Shown here piece after piece: positions 9,854 through 20,625 of a stretch of DNA of 64,000 nucleotides. The first letter of the stretch is position 1. Every line of letters begins with the position of its first letter. The notes beneath the pieces were generated by a model. That model worked only from the letters and a program-made list of their open reading frames with translations, did no database searches and was not told the origin of the DNA. Source of the stretch: Aquarana catesbeiana (Eukaryota; Chordata; Amphibia; Anura; Ranidae); NCBI RefSeq assembly GCF_042186555.1, contig NC_133325.1:668823639-668887638 (forward strand), given 5' to 3'. Made by a program: the position numbers and the translations under genes.

Positions 9854-10843
9854 GAAAGGCAACCAGCCGACTGCACTGAACAACAAATATACAGGCAGGC
9901 ATGTGAGTAAGCTTATGTGAGTAAGACACATCCATTACCAACTTACGGGAAGGACTATGGAGGACGAAGGTAATCCGCACGTTATTAATACTGGATGGTA
10001 AAGTACCTCCACTATAGGGCGACTCCATCAAGCCCATATTAGGACATTTGAAGCTATATAACGGTATATACCTAGCCCCCTGTCCCCAGCCAAATAGGGA
10101 TTTGAAGATACAACTCTTACTGCCTTACCCTGACGAGATCAGAGTTAAACATTAAATGCCAATTAAGGTTCATACAATTCCAGGAGTATGCAGTCCCTCA
10201 CATAAAGATCCATATCCCCACAAACTGTTACTGGTACCAGGAATTTTCATATGCAAACCCTGCTATACTATTGGACTTCCATTTGACATTCTTTTCAATA
10301 TTACAGGGTTAAGCCATCATGGATATTTCTCTGATGATGTGAATCGGATCCCAGCCCCCCTATTACCACGCTAGCCTTCCTCTTTTCATACCATCTATTT
10401 CCTATCCATTTTCCGTGGAGCCACACACAGGTTAAGAAGTCATTGATTGATACAGCCATTGTTGTTCTTTACTTAAAGACATAATTATGATGAATTTTCA
10501 TCTGACAACTTACCTGTGTGTTGTTTAATGGCGCCCAGACTTTTTTTCATTGGTACATGTAATGTCTTATGTCTGCGTGTATGTTTGATGAGATATTCCC
10601 CATTGTGATTTGTTGTTGGCCAATTTTTGTGAAGCTGTTTTTCTTTCTTTTGATACTGGCCTTTGATTATGCCAAATCTGTTTTAATAATATAATAAATT
10701 TTGTATTTTTGATACTCTAATATGATCGATTTCTGTAGCCATAAGTAACTCTTTCCTGGTGCTTTACACCAGGTTTTTGTGTGTGCAATACATCTCCTGC
10801 TACAGCAAATATTTCAAATTTTGACTCAGGACTCTAGAGAACT
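9854..10843. other. Non-coding stretch, nothing recognised
   Basis: AT-rich sequence with short chance reading frames only. No domain, RNA gene or clear repeat boundary seen. Confidence 0.4.
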
Positions 10844-10961
10844 TGCTGCCATTTTTCTGCACCCCAGTTCCTATGTTTTCATGCATAGACATAGAATCAA
10901 AGCTAAGTGACTCAACTAAGCACAAAAACATAGGAACTGAGGTGCAGAAAAATAGCAGCAG
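10844..10961. repeat. Hairpin with about 38-bp arms
   Basis: Left arm around TTTTTCTGCACCCCAGTTCC, right arm around GGAACTGAGGTGCAGAAAAA, separated by about 40 bases. Two or three mismatches. Likely a small MITE or part of one; an unrelated open frame across it is not credible as a gene. Confidence 0.65.
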
Positions 10962-11671
10962 GTGCTGTCATAAGGAACTGATGTGTCAGTACAAGGCTGT
11001 ATTCTTGATTATGAGGATAGCGACATTAAAATTGTGCTTGATAGTTAAAGCTTCAACTTTTAACAGTCTTGAATGTGTGAATAGTATACATTATATGGTA
11101 TATCTACATGCAGAAGATCGACAGCAGAAATGTGGTCATCTGCCTTTAAAAAAAAACTGTAGATCATGTGGATTGCAATGGTGTGAAAGCCTGACTGTTA
11201 TGGAATTAGGACATTGTTTTTATCCTCTGAAAATCATATTTGGCGTCCTGTACAGATATTAATAATTGCAGAGTACGTATTGTAGAGAGATGTGGATATT
11301 ATTCGATAAGACATTAAAATTATTTTACAGTATGTGCTTAATCTTATTTAATTTGTAGAATCACCTACACATAATTTAATGGCTTAGTATTCGCCAGCAT
11401 TTAGTCTAATCTAATTTTGTTCAAAGTACCGGTAATTACCCTTATAAATGAAAATGCTTATGAGTCATGTATGTTCGTTAGGTACGCAACCCCAAAATGT
11501 TAGTGTTACTGAGCACTGTTTCCTCTAAGATTTGTGCTTGTACAAATGATTTCTTGAAAACCACACATTTTTAAAAATTGCACAGAAAATTGCAGCTCAA
11601 GTTGTAGATTAACTGGAAAGTGTATGGGGATGATTAAATGCCGCAGTAGATTTCCTGGCCCAAACCGTGAT
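10962..11671. other. Non-coding stretch, nothing recognised
   Basis: AT-rich, no coding or repeat signal that I can support. Confidence 0.4.
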
Positions 11672-12140
11672 ATTAAAAGGCAAGTTTTTTTTTTTTTAAA
11701 TCAAAAAACAAACATGTTTGTTTGTGCTGTGCGTAGTGGATTTGCACAGAGCAGCTCCGATCCTCCTCTTCTCAGGTCCCCCGCTGGCTATCCTGACCCC
11801 TCCCTCCTGCCAAGTCACCCCAGAGCAAACAGCTTGCTATGGGTACACCCAAGCCGCTGCTCTGTGTGTCCATTCACACACAGAGCCATGCCTTGGCCCC
11901 ACCCATTTATATTCTCATTGGCTCACTGGCTGTGATTGACAGCAGCGGGAGCCAATGACTCCCGCTGCTATCTCAGTCAATGAGGAGGGAGAGTCCCTGT
12001 AGAGCCGAAGCGCTCGTGCACATTGCTGGGTCGAGATGGGGCTCAGTTAAGAATTAGGGGGGCTGATGCACAGAGAAGGTTTTTTTACCTTCATGCAAAC
12101 AATTCATGAAGGTAAAAAACCTTGAGACTTTAGAACCACT
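11672..12140. mobile_element. Degraded TTAA-type MITE with GC-rich core
   Basis: Starts at a TTAA followed by AAGGCAAG and a poly-T run. It has a GC-rich core and, near the right end, a strong hairpin AAGGTTTTTTTACCTTCATG / CATGAAGGTAAAAAACCTT (12076-12123) followed by CTTTAGAACCACT. The layout matches the element at 32,637-33,125. The right end has lost its TTAA. Confidence 0.5.
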
Positions 12141-12971
12141 AAGGGTTTTTTCACACAGGCATCATCAGGTCAAAAAAAAAAAAATCGATGCAAAGCTGTA
12201 TCCCTGTACCTACTCCTAATTGGTGGTCTTGAGTGTACTTGTATTGTCTTCTAATTGGTGATGTTATCACCTAGAGCACCTTGTTTTTATTGGTTTTACC
12301 CTTATTTTTTTTTTTATGCTACAAGCCAGGGTATGTCCAACTGGCTGTTTTGTACTTAAAGGTTCAGAAATTAATAAGAATTATAAAAAAGTTTGTTTGA
12401 TTCTGTTCAGTGTACATCCATTTTAGAATCCTTTTTTTTTTAGTTAAAAACACAAATCATAGGGGACAAAATTTTAAACATAAAACATCTGAAAGGAGAA
12501 AATGTTGGGGCTGAAAGTTGTTGATGGGCAAGTATGGAAGCTGTTGCTGGAACTAATCTAGATCTAATTAATTTAAATCCAATCTTGGGGTAAAGATCTA
12601 TTGACATGCTTAATATATGTATTGTTTGTGATATTGTTCTTCTATGTATTTCAGTTTCCACATATTCTCATTTCCTCTGAGGAAGAAAGCAGTTTGGATA
12701 AAGTGAATTGCACCCAATAGGTTTTGATAATTTCTGCAACCCTATGCAATGTTTTAGTGTCTTTCTTTTAATGTATATGTTCTATAAAAAACTATGTTTA
12801 AAATGTATGCATGAACATATTGAATGCTTAAAAAGTCCCATTCAGATATGTGTTCTTGCTTAGGTTGCTTTAATACATGATATTTTCAAGGCTTAAATAA
12901 CTTCACTTTTAATGAGGTTGTCCTTTAAACTACTCCCACGGTTCTCATTGTAAGCAATAGGTATTATAGCT
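12141..12971. other. Non-coding stretch, nothing recognised
   Basis: AT-rich with homopolymer runs. No domain or RNA gene seen on either strand. Confidence 0.4.
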
Positions 12972-13228
12972 ACAGTCATGTGAAAAAATAAGAACACCCC
13001 ATGGAAACTGAACAGAAGAACATACTTTATGCAAACAGTGCCTAGAGATAAGGAGATATACATCGCCAAAAACACAAGGCATGTTTGCCTTTTCAATTAG
13101 TCAACAAAATGATTACTTTTCATAATGCTGTACTGTGCAAAAAGAACACCCTTGTCCTAAGAAACTGTTAGTGCCCCCTTTTTGCAGAAATTATTTGTGC
13201 TGCTACACTTGTATTAAAATTAACGTAG
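12972..13228. mobile_element. Possible Tc1-like terminal fragment
   Basis: CTACAGTCATGTGAAAAAAT and AGAACACCCC look like a Tc1-type end (TA-CAGT start, repeated AAGAACACCC near 13143). Short and without coding sequence; weak call. Confidence 0.35.
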
Positions 13229-13233
13229 TCATG

Positions 13234-13812
13234 GTTAACCACTTTAGCCCCGGAAGAATTAACCCCCTTAATGACCAGGCCATTTTTTGCGACATTGTAC
13301 TCAAACAAAATTAATGTCCTTTTTTTCCACTAATAGAGCTTTCTTTTGGTGATATTTGATGAACTCTGCGTTTTTTATTTTTTGCGATATAAACAAAAAA
13401 AAAGACAGACAATTTTGAAAAAAATTATACATATTTTTGGTAAAAAAGAAAAAAAAATTGCAATAAACATATACTGATTGGTTCAAGCAAAAGTTATAGC
13501 GTCTACAAAATAGGGGATAGATTTATGGCCTTTTTATTATTATTTTTTTTTTTTACTAGTAATGGTGGTGATCAGTGATTTTTATCAGGACTGCGACATT
13601 GCAGCGGACAAATCGGACAATTTTGACACTTTTTTGGGACCAGTGACATACAGCTATAAAAATGCACTGATTACTGTATAAATGACACTGGCAGGGAAGG
13701 GGTTAACACTAGGGGGAGATCAAGGGGTTAAGTGTGTCCTAGGGAGGTGCTTTCTAACTGTGGGGGGAGTAGACTGACTGGGAGTACACAGAGAGATCGC
13801 TGTTCTCACAAA
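13234..13812 (+). repeat. TTAACCACTT-type dispersed repeat, copy 1 (right end missing)
   Basis: Begins TTAACCACTTTAGCCCCGG and continues with the ATAGAGCTTTCTTTTG, TTTTTTGCGATATAAAC and AAAAGTTATAGCGTCTAC blocks, all shared with the element that begins at 14882. It stops where DIRS-like coding sequence starts. Non-coding. Confidence 0.7.
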
Positions 13813-14454
13813 GGTCAAGAGCCAGAAAAGAAAGAGGCTCCTCAGGAGAGCACGGCTACAGGCTCTGGCCACTGCCCCCATTCCAAAAGGAGATCTCTTC
13901 TCCTGAGCAATATCAGCACCCTAATAAAAAGACCTGATGGGACTGTGGTGCAGTCCATATGCCCAAACAAACTAGTGTGCAAGGGCTGAGTGGAAGAATT
14001 TGCAGTGGACAGAGCAGGAGACTGCCCGGGTGTCATCTTTGTTAAAAAAGGTGGTGCGAGACTCCATCTATGAGATCACTTCTATTATTCCGGCTAGACA
14101 ACCGGTTAGTGGCGCCAGTCATGAAGCCCTGCTGGAGGATCAGCCAGGGACTTCAGCAGATAGTGTTCCTCCACTCAGCGCCATTTACTTAGAATTTGTA
14201 TAGCCGGTAGAAGACAGCAGCTCCTCTTTTTCAGAGGGTGATCCAGAGCAACTTGGATTTAGTTTTTCCTTGGTGGATCCATATATCCAAGCAATCGAGC
14301 AGGCCATTGCATGGGAGAAGGAGGATGCTCCTAAGAAGGCACAATCCTATTTTCCGCTTCTCCAAAAGTTCCAATCCTTTTTTCCTTTCATGGAAGAAAT
14401 TAAGGATGTCATAAAACAGGACTGGCAAAAGATAGAGAAAAGGTTCCCATTTAA
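13813..14454 (+). pseudogene. DIRS ORF1 (Gag-like), N-terminal part
   Basis: Readable protein-like stretches occur in shifting frames, for example ICPNKLVCKG near 13,955-13,985 and the acidic/aromatic text at 14,270-14,450 with a helical PYIQAIEQAIAWEKEDAPKK pattern. Several stops and frame changes show it is dead. The sequence stops exactly at the TTAA (14451-14454) and its reading resumes after the matching TTAA at 20440-20443. Confidence 0.6.
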
Positions 14455-14885
14455 AGCGGTAGTAAAGTCATTTTTTTTTTACTTTTACCTACAGGTAAGC
14501 CTATAATAAGGCTTACCTGTAGGTAAAAAGAATGTACGGTTTAGGAGACATTCCCCTCTCAATGAGCCGCTTACTTCAGCAGCGCATGCGCTCTGGGGAT
14601 TCTCGGCTGAAAGTCCGCCAGACGCCGGACCTTGCCGAAAAGAAGTCTCCCGCGCATGTGACGACATCGCGGCTCTGGCCACTCACAGCGCTGGAGCTGT
14701 GATACCTGGAAGACACGCCGAGGGAAAATTTCAGCTCCCTCAGCGTGGACCGTATGTGATACCGGCACCTCGTTCTAAGGCAAGTATTTCATAATGAGCT
14801 AGTATGCGGTGCATACTAGCTCATTATGACTTTTACCTTACAGGTGTAGAAAAAAAAAAAGTCAGTGAGTTTACTACCGCTTTAA
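14451..14885. mobile_element. TTAA-flanked MITE with 16-bp terminal inverted repeats
   Basis: TTAAAGCGGTAGTAAA at the left and its complement TTTACTACCGCTTTAA at the right, bounded by TTAA at 14451 and 14882. Each end carries its own sub-terminal hairpin (TTACCTACAGGTAAGC... and ATAATGAGCTAGTATG...). The TTAA target fits piggyBac or Kolobok families. No coding capacity. Confidence 0.85.
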
Positions 14886-15309
14886 CCACTTGAGCCCCGG
14901 ACCATTATGCTGCCTAAGGACCAGAGGTCTTTTTCCAATTTGGCACTGCGTCGCTTTAACTGCTAATTGCGCGGTCATGCAATGCTGTACCCAAACGAAA
15001 TTTGCGTCCTTTTCTTCCCACAAATAGAGCTTTCTTTTGATGGTATTTGATCACCTCTGCGGTTTTTATTTTTTGCGCTATAAACGGAAAAAGACCGAAA
15101 ATTTTGAAAAAAAATGATATTTTCTACTTTTTGTTATAAAAAAAATCCAATAAACTAAATTTTAGTCATACATTTAGGCCAAAATGTATTCGGCCACATG
15201 TCTTTGGTAAAAAAAATGTCAATAAGCGTATATTTATTGGTTTGCGCAAAAGTTATAGCGTCTACAAACTAGGGTACATTTTCTGGAATTTACACAGCTT
15301 TTAGTTTAT

Positions 15310-16850
15310 GACTGCCTATGTCATTTCTTGAGGTGCTAAAATGGCAGGGCAGTACAAAACCCCCCCAAATGACCCCATTTTGGAAAGTAGACACCCCAAG
15401 GAAATTGCTGAGAGGCATGTTGAACCCATTGAATATTTATTTTTTTTGTCCCAAGTGATTGAAAAATGACAAAAAAAAAAAAAAAAAAAATATTTACAAA
15501 AAGTCGTCACTAAATGATATATTGCTCACACAGGCCATGGGCCTATGTGGAATTGCACCCCAAAATACATTTAGCTGCTTCTCCTGAGTATGGGGATACC
15601 ACATGTGTGGGACTTTTTGGGAGCCTAGCCACGTACTGGACCCCGAAAACCAATCACTGCCTTCAGGATTTCTAAGGGTGTAAATTTTTGCTTTCACTCT
15701 TCACTGCCTATCACAGTTTCGGAGGCCATGGAATGCCCAGGTGGCACAAAACCCCCCAAAATGACCCCATTTTGGAAAGTAGACACCCCAAGCTATTTGC
15801 TGAGAGGCATATTGAGTCCATGGAATATTTTATATTTTGACACAAGTTGCGGGAAAGTGACACTTTTTTTTTTTTTTTTTTTTTTTTTTCATAAAGTTGT
15901 CACTAAATGATATATTGCTCACACAGGCCATGGGCATATGTGGAATTGCACCCCAAAATACATTTAGCTGCTTCTCCTGAGTATGGGGATACCACATGTG
16001 TGGGACTTTTTGGGAGCCTAGCCGCGTACTGGACCCCGAAAACCAATCACTGCCTTCAGGATTTCTAAGGGTGAAAATTTTTGATTTCACTCTTTACTGC
16101 CTATCACAGTTTCGGAGGCCATGGAATGCCCAGGTGGCACAAAACCCCCCCAAATGACCCCATTTTGGAAAGTAGACACCCCAAGCTATTTGCTGAAAGG
16201 CATGGTGAGTATTTTGCAGCTCTCATTTGTTTTTGAAAATGAAGAAAGACAAGAAAAAACATTTTTTTTTTTCTTTTTTCAATTTTCAAAACTTTGTGAC
16301 AAAAAGTGAGGTCTGCAAAATACTCACTATACCTCTCAGCAAATAGCTTGGGGTGTCTACTTTCCAAAATGGGGTCATTTGGGGGGGTTTTGTGCCACCT
16401 GGGCATTCCATGGCCTCCGAAACTGTGATAGGCAGTGAAGAGTGAAATCAAAAATTCACGCCCTTAGAAAGCCTGAAGGCGGTGGTTGGTTTTCGGGGCC
16501 CCGTACGCGGCTAGGCTCCCAAAAAGTCTCACACATGTGGTATCCCCGTACTCAGGAGAAGCAGCAGAATGTATTTTGGGGTGTAATTTCACATATTTCC
16601 ATGGCATGTTTGAGCAATATATCATTTAGTGACAACTTTGTGCAAAAAAAAAAAAAAAAAAAAAAAAATTTGTCTCTTTCCCGCAACTTGTGTCGCAATA
16701 TAAAATATTCCATGGACTCGACATGCCTCTCAGCAAATAGCTTGGGGTGTCTACTTTCCAAAATGGGGTCATTTTGGGGGGTTTTGAACTGTCCTGGCAT
16801 TTTATGCACAACATTTAGAAGCTTATGTCACACATCACCCACTCTTCTAA
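15310..16850. repeat. Array of about 385-bp repeats, last part inverted
   Basis: The block CCAAGCTATTTGCTGAGAGG with AAATGACCCCATTTTGGAAAG and a poly(A/T) run recurs near 15,360, 15,750 and 16,140 in one direction and near 16,330 and 16,740 in the other. The axis lies around 16,260, where GTGAGTATTTTGCAG faces CTGCAAAATACTCAC. It can fold into a hairpin with arms of several hundred bases. Homopolymer runs of 20 or more mark each unit. Confidence 0.8.
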
Positions 16851-17270
16851 CCACTTGAAGACAAAGCCCTTTCTGACACTTATTGTTTACATGAAAAAGT
16901 TTTTTTTTTTTGCAAAAAAATTACTTTGAACCCCCAAACATTATATATTTTTTTAAAGCAAATGCCCTACAGATTAAAATGGTGGGTGTTTCATTTTTTT
17001 TTTTCACACAGTAATTGCGCAGCGATTTTTCAAACGCATTTTTTGGGGAAAAAACACACTTTTTTAAATTTTAATGCACTAAAACACGCTATATTGCCCA
17101 AATGTTTGATGAAATAAAAAAGATGATCTTAGGCCGAGTACATGGATACCAAACATGACATGCTTTAAAATTGCGCACAAACGTGCAGTGGCAACAAAAT
17201 AAATACATGTTTAAAAGCCTTCAAAAGCCTTTACAGGTTACCACTTTAGATTTACAGAGGAGGTCTACTG
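16851..17270. repeat. CCACTTGAAGAC-type dispersed repeat, copy 1
   Basis: Opens AACCACTTGAAGACAAAG, then TTCTGACACTTATTG, ACCCCCAAACATTATAT, AATGGTGGGTGTT and AAAGATGATCTTA. The same order of blocks recurs at 24,113-24,380 and 56,515-57,000. Non-coding. Confidence 0.7.
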
Positions 17271-18382
17271 GAAAAATTACTGCACTCGATCTGGCCTTCG
17301 CGGTGATACCTCACATGCATGGTGCAATTGCTGTTTATGTTTGACGACAGACCGCCGCTTGCGTTCGCCTTAGCGCGAGAGCAGGGGGCGACAGGGGTGT
17401 TTTTTTTTTTTTTTTTTTTTTTCTTTATTATTTTTTTGCTTTTTTAATCTTACTTTTAAACTGTTCCTTTCATATTTTTTTTTTTAATCATTTTTATTGT
17501 TATCTCGGGGAATGTAAATATCCCCTATGATAGCAATAGGTAGTGACAGGTACTCTTTTTTGAAAAAATTGTGGTCTATTAGACCCTAGATCTCTCCTCT
17601 GCCCTCAAAGCATCTGACCACACCAAGATCGGTGTGATAAAATGCTTCCCCAATTTCCCAATGGCGCTATTTACATCCGGCGAAATCTAAGTCATGAAAT
17701 ACTCGTAGCTTCCGGTTTCTTAGGCCATAGAGATGTTTGGAGCCACTCTGGTCTCTGATCAGCTCTATGGTCAGCTGGCTGAATCACCGGCTGCATTCTC
17801 AGGTTCCCTGTTGAGACAGGAGAGCCAGAGAAAAACACGGAAGACGGTGGGGGGGGGGGGGGCATTCCCTCCCACGGCTTGTAAAAGCAGTCTAGAGGCT
17901 AATTAGCCGCTAGGATTGCTTTTACATGAAAGCCGACCGCTGGCTGAAAAGAATGATACCAAGATGATACCTAAACCTGCAGGCATCATTCTGGTATAAC
18001 CACTCAAAGTCGTGAATGGCGTACCTGAAGACAAAAAAATGGTTAACAATGGTTAACAATAAAGCACAGTAAAGTGTAAATAATTACACACCTGAAAAAC
18101 AAACATGATAAAACATAATAACAATAACAATAACAATAACAATAAAACATTGCAGAATAGAATACAGTAAAAAAGAGCAGAATAGAGAGAGAGAATAGAG
18201 AGAGAGAACAATAAAACAACAACTATTTTTTTTTATTTCATATTTTTTTTTTTTTTTACACTTTTTTTGTAACTAACTTTTATAACGGTAACCGGTTCCA
18301 GGTTCGGGTCTCTCAAAATGCGATGGCATCTTGGGAGACCCTGTGAAAGTGTGTCCTAGTCTGTGCAATGCTGTACCCTACG
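17271..18382. other. Non-coding interior of the TTAA element, simple repeats
   Basis: Contains poly-T (17,399-17,421), a 15-base G run near 17,850, an (ACAATA)n microsatellite at 18,117-18,145 and GA-rich repeats at 18,186-18,208. No gene seen. Confidence 0.6.
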
Positions 18383-18760
18383 CTAATACTCAACTAGTGA
18401 ATGGTAGCGTTCAAAACATTCACCAATGCAAAGACCAGGATTGTCAGGACAGGAGGGACAATAATAGCGGGTGTCACGCCTATATCCGCGCTTGCTGCAG
18501 ACACAACATCTTTTTTGGGGGGGTTCGTTGGGTAGGGGTACTCGGGAGGACATAAAAATGCCTCTCATGCAGCCGACTGCATTTGGTTGGGGATGTGAAT
18601 GGGGGAAGTACGGGCGCTGCAGAAGCGGTGGGTTCCCAATTAGGATTGGCGAATGCAGCAGGAAGGGCACTATGGGCACGACGGGCCTGTGTTTGTCTTC
18701 TTGGTGGCAGTGCGACACTACTTGTGCTTGCCACCTCACCAGCTTGAACTGCACTTATGG
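18383..18760 (-). pseudogene. PiggyBac-type transposase, C-terminal cysteine-rich end only
   Basis: The last about 45 residues on the minus strand read CCVCSKRG, then RRDTRYYCPSCP, then PGLCIGECFERYHSL, the Cys/His cross-brace that closes piggyBac transposases and contacts the transposon ends. Upstream text continues in two overlapping frames (18,754 and 18,770 starts), which shows a frameshift, and the DDD catalytic core is absent. It ends with a stop at 18,383. The TTAA targets of the surrounding element agree with a piggyBac origin. Confidence 0.75.
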
Positions 18761-18825
18761 GACTCGCCACGTCACCAAGTGTTACTGCAGTGCTGGTTTG
18801 ACTACGACCGGGGTGTACTAGGCCG

Positions 18826-19540
18826 CTGGCGCTTGCCAGTTCACCAAAACGCTACCAAAAAACGTTAGCGATCGCAGGGATCAGGCCTGACTCTGCGAAC
18901 GCTGCAGTTATGCGTTTAGTGTTTTGTAAGTGTCAGTGATCGATCGATACTGCACTTGGGTGGGCTGGGCCGGGCCGGGCGGAGGGGCAAAACGCAGGTG
19001 CTAGCAGGTATCTGGGCTGATCCCGCTAACACTGCGTTTTTGGGAACCCTAAACTGCTGGTGACGCTAGTATAGATCTGATCGGATCAGATATTGATCCG
19101 TTCAGATACTATACCACTAAGGGAGGCGTATGCTGCGTGCGTGGGTGTTAGCGGTACTGGCGCTAACCTGACGCCTGGGGCTGGTGCTTGCCAGTTCACC
19201 AAAATGCTACCAAAAAAACTGTTAGCGATCGCAGGGATCAGGCCTGACTCTGAACGCTGCAGTTATGCGTTTAGTGTTTTGTAAGTGACAGTGATCGATC
19301 GATACTGCACTTGGGTGGGCTGGGCGGAGGCACAAAACGCAGGTGCTAGCAGGTATCTGGGCTGATCCCGCTAACACTGCGTTTTTGGGAACCCTAAACT
19401 GCTGGGGACGCTAGTATAGATCTGATCGGATCAGATATTGATCCGTACAGATACTATACCACTAAGGGAGGCGTATGCTGCATGCGTGGGTGTTAGCGGT
19501 ACTGGCGCTAATCTGACGCTGCCTGGGGCGACGCATATCA
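18826..19540. repeat. Tandem duplication, about 357-bp unit, two copies
   Basis: GCTTGCCAGTTCACCAAAA starts a unit near 18,830 and again near 19,187. The copies share GATCGCAGGGATCAGGCC, GTGATCGATCGATACTGC and AGATCTGATCGGATCAGAT. They differ by a small GGGCC expansion and few substitutions, so the duplication looks fairly recent. Confidence 0.85.
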
Positions 19541-20004
19541 CCGCCGGGCGATCAGGGGGCTAAACCTTTATTCGGTAATAAACGGCGGGTGCCCTGACAC
19601 TATAAAAAATAAACGAAATAACCAGCGTCATCCGTAACGGTTATACGGTGATCAGTGGTGAAAGGGTTAACTAGGGGGCAATCAAGGGGTTAAAACATTT
19701 ATTCGGTAGTATATGGGGGTCCCTGTCTCTATAAAACGCTGACGGCGAACCTAAATATTTACCTCACTAACTAGCGTCACCAGCGACACTAATACAGCGA
19801 TCAGAAAAATGATCGCTTAGCAACACTGGTGACAGGGGGTGATCAAGGGGTTAAAACTTTATTAGGGGGGGTTAGGGGGGTACCCTAGACCTAAAGGGGG
19901 GTAATACTAACTGTCCCAACACTGTAACTGTCACAAACTGACACTATGCAGTAATCAGGAAAAAAAAAAAAAAAAAAAAAAAAAAACTGCTGGTGTCAGT
20001 TTGT

Positions 20005-20065
20005 GACAGGGGGGGGGGGGAGGTGATTGGGGGGGGATCGGGGGGCGATCGGGGGGGGGATCGGA
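20005..20065 (+). repeat. G-run cluster, potential G-quadruplex
   Basis: Five or more runs of 5-13 G in about 60 bases, separated by short ATC/TGATT spacers, next to a poly-A run at 19,960-19,985 and a (GT)n tract at 20,094-20,107. Confidence 0.7.
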
Positions 20066-20439
20066 GTGTTTTGTGTGCCTGGCATGTTCTACTGTGTGTG
20101 TGTGTGTTTGTGCACTCACATAGATGTCTTCTCTCCTCGGGCCGGAACGGAAAATACCGACCCGAGGGGAGATGACATCACTTCCTTTGCTGCTGTTTAG
20201 CATACAGCAGCAAAGGAGTGTTTTCATTGGCCGGCGGCGATCGCGAGGGGGGGGCCACGAACGGATGGTCTCCCCCTCATCACGGATCGCCGCTGGACAA
20301 AAGACGACCGCCTCGGGCACCGGGGGGGGGTCCGATCGGACCCCCCACCCGCGGAAGGCAAATCACGTACCCTGTACGTGATTTTGCCTGTCCGTGCCAC
20401 TTTGCCGACGTACATCGGCGTGAGGCGGTCGTCAAGTGG

Positions 20440-20625
20440 TTAATAGGCTGCACAAGTTATATGCCCTGCAGGAGGTAGATATGGCTTTGCTTGACTCCAC
20501 TCCGACTGTGGACGCAGCAGTGGTCCATCCAGCCAAAAATGTTACGCTCCCAATGGAAGATTCAGCCTCATTTAAGGACGTAACGGATAGAAGAATAGAT
20601 CTAGACCTGAAGAGAGCTTAAACAT
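20440..20625 (+). pseudogene. DIRS ORF1, second part
   Basis: Open from the TTAA junction: NRLHKLYALQEVDMALLDST, then LPMEDSASFKDVTDRRIDLD. These are stretches of the DIRS Gag-like protein. Reading across the two TTAA junctions, with the 6-kb insert removed, keeps one frame. The frame ends where the next insertion begins at about 20,622. Confidence 0.7.

Larger units (their letters stand above)
14882..20443. mobile_element. 5.6-kb TTAA element with piggyBac remnant, rearranged inside
   Basis: Starts TTAACCACTTGA and ends TCAAGTGGTTAA, perfect 12-bp inverted ends with TTAA targets at 14882 and 20440. It shares its left TTAA with the neighbouring MITE. Inside are a palindromic array (15.3-16.85 kb), another dispersed repeat (16.85-17.27 kb), a piggyBac C-terminal fragment on the minus strand (18.38-18.76 kb), a 357-bp tandem duplication and G-rich runs. 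I infer a piggyBac-derived family, but nested repeats could have joined unrelated parts. Confidence 0.65.

Noticed and set aside
10843..11262. 139-codon open frame on the plus strand
   Set aside because: It spans a hairpin repeat, has no domain or codon bias, and reads the same inverted sequence twice. Chance frame.
15316..16858. Several 60-138-codon frames with poly-Lys or poly-Phe
   Set aside because: Repeated translations of the palindromic array with homopolymer runs; not genes.
15310..19540. CRISPR-like or satellite array
   Set aside because: Repeat units are hundreds of bases without short unique spacers, and the DNA is vertebrate; these are transposon-internal duplications.
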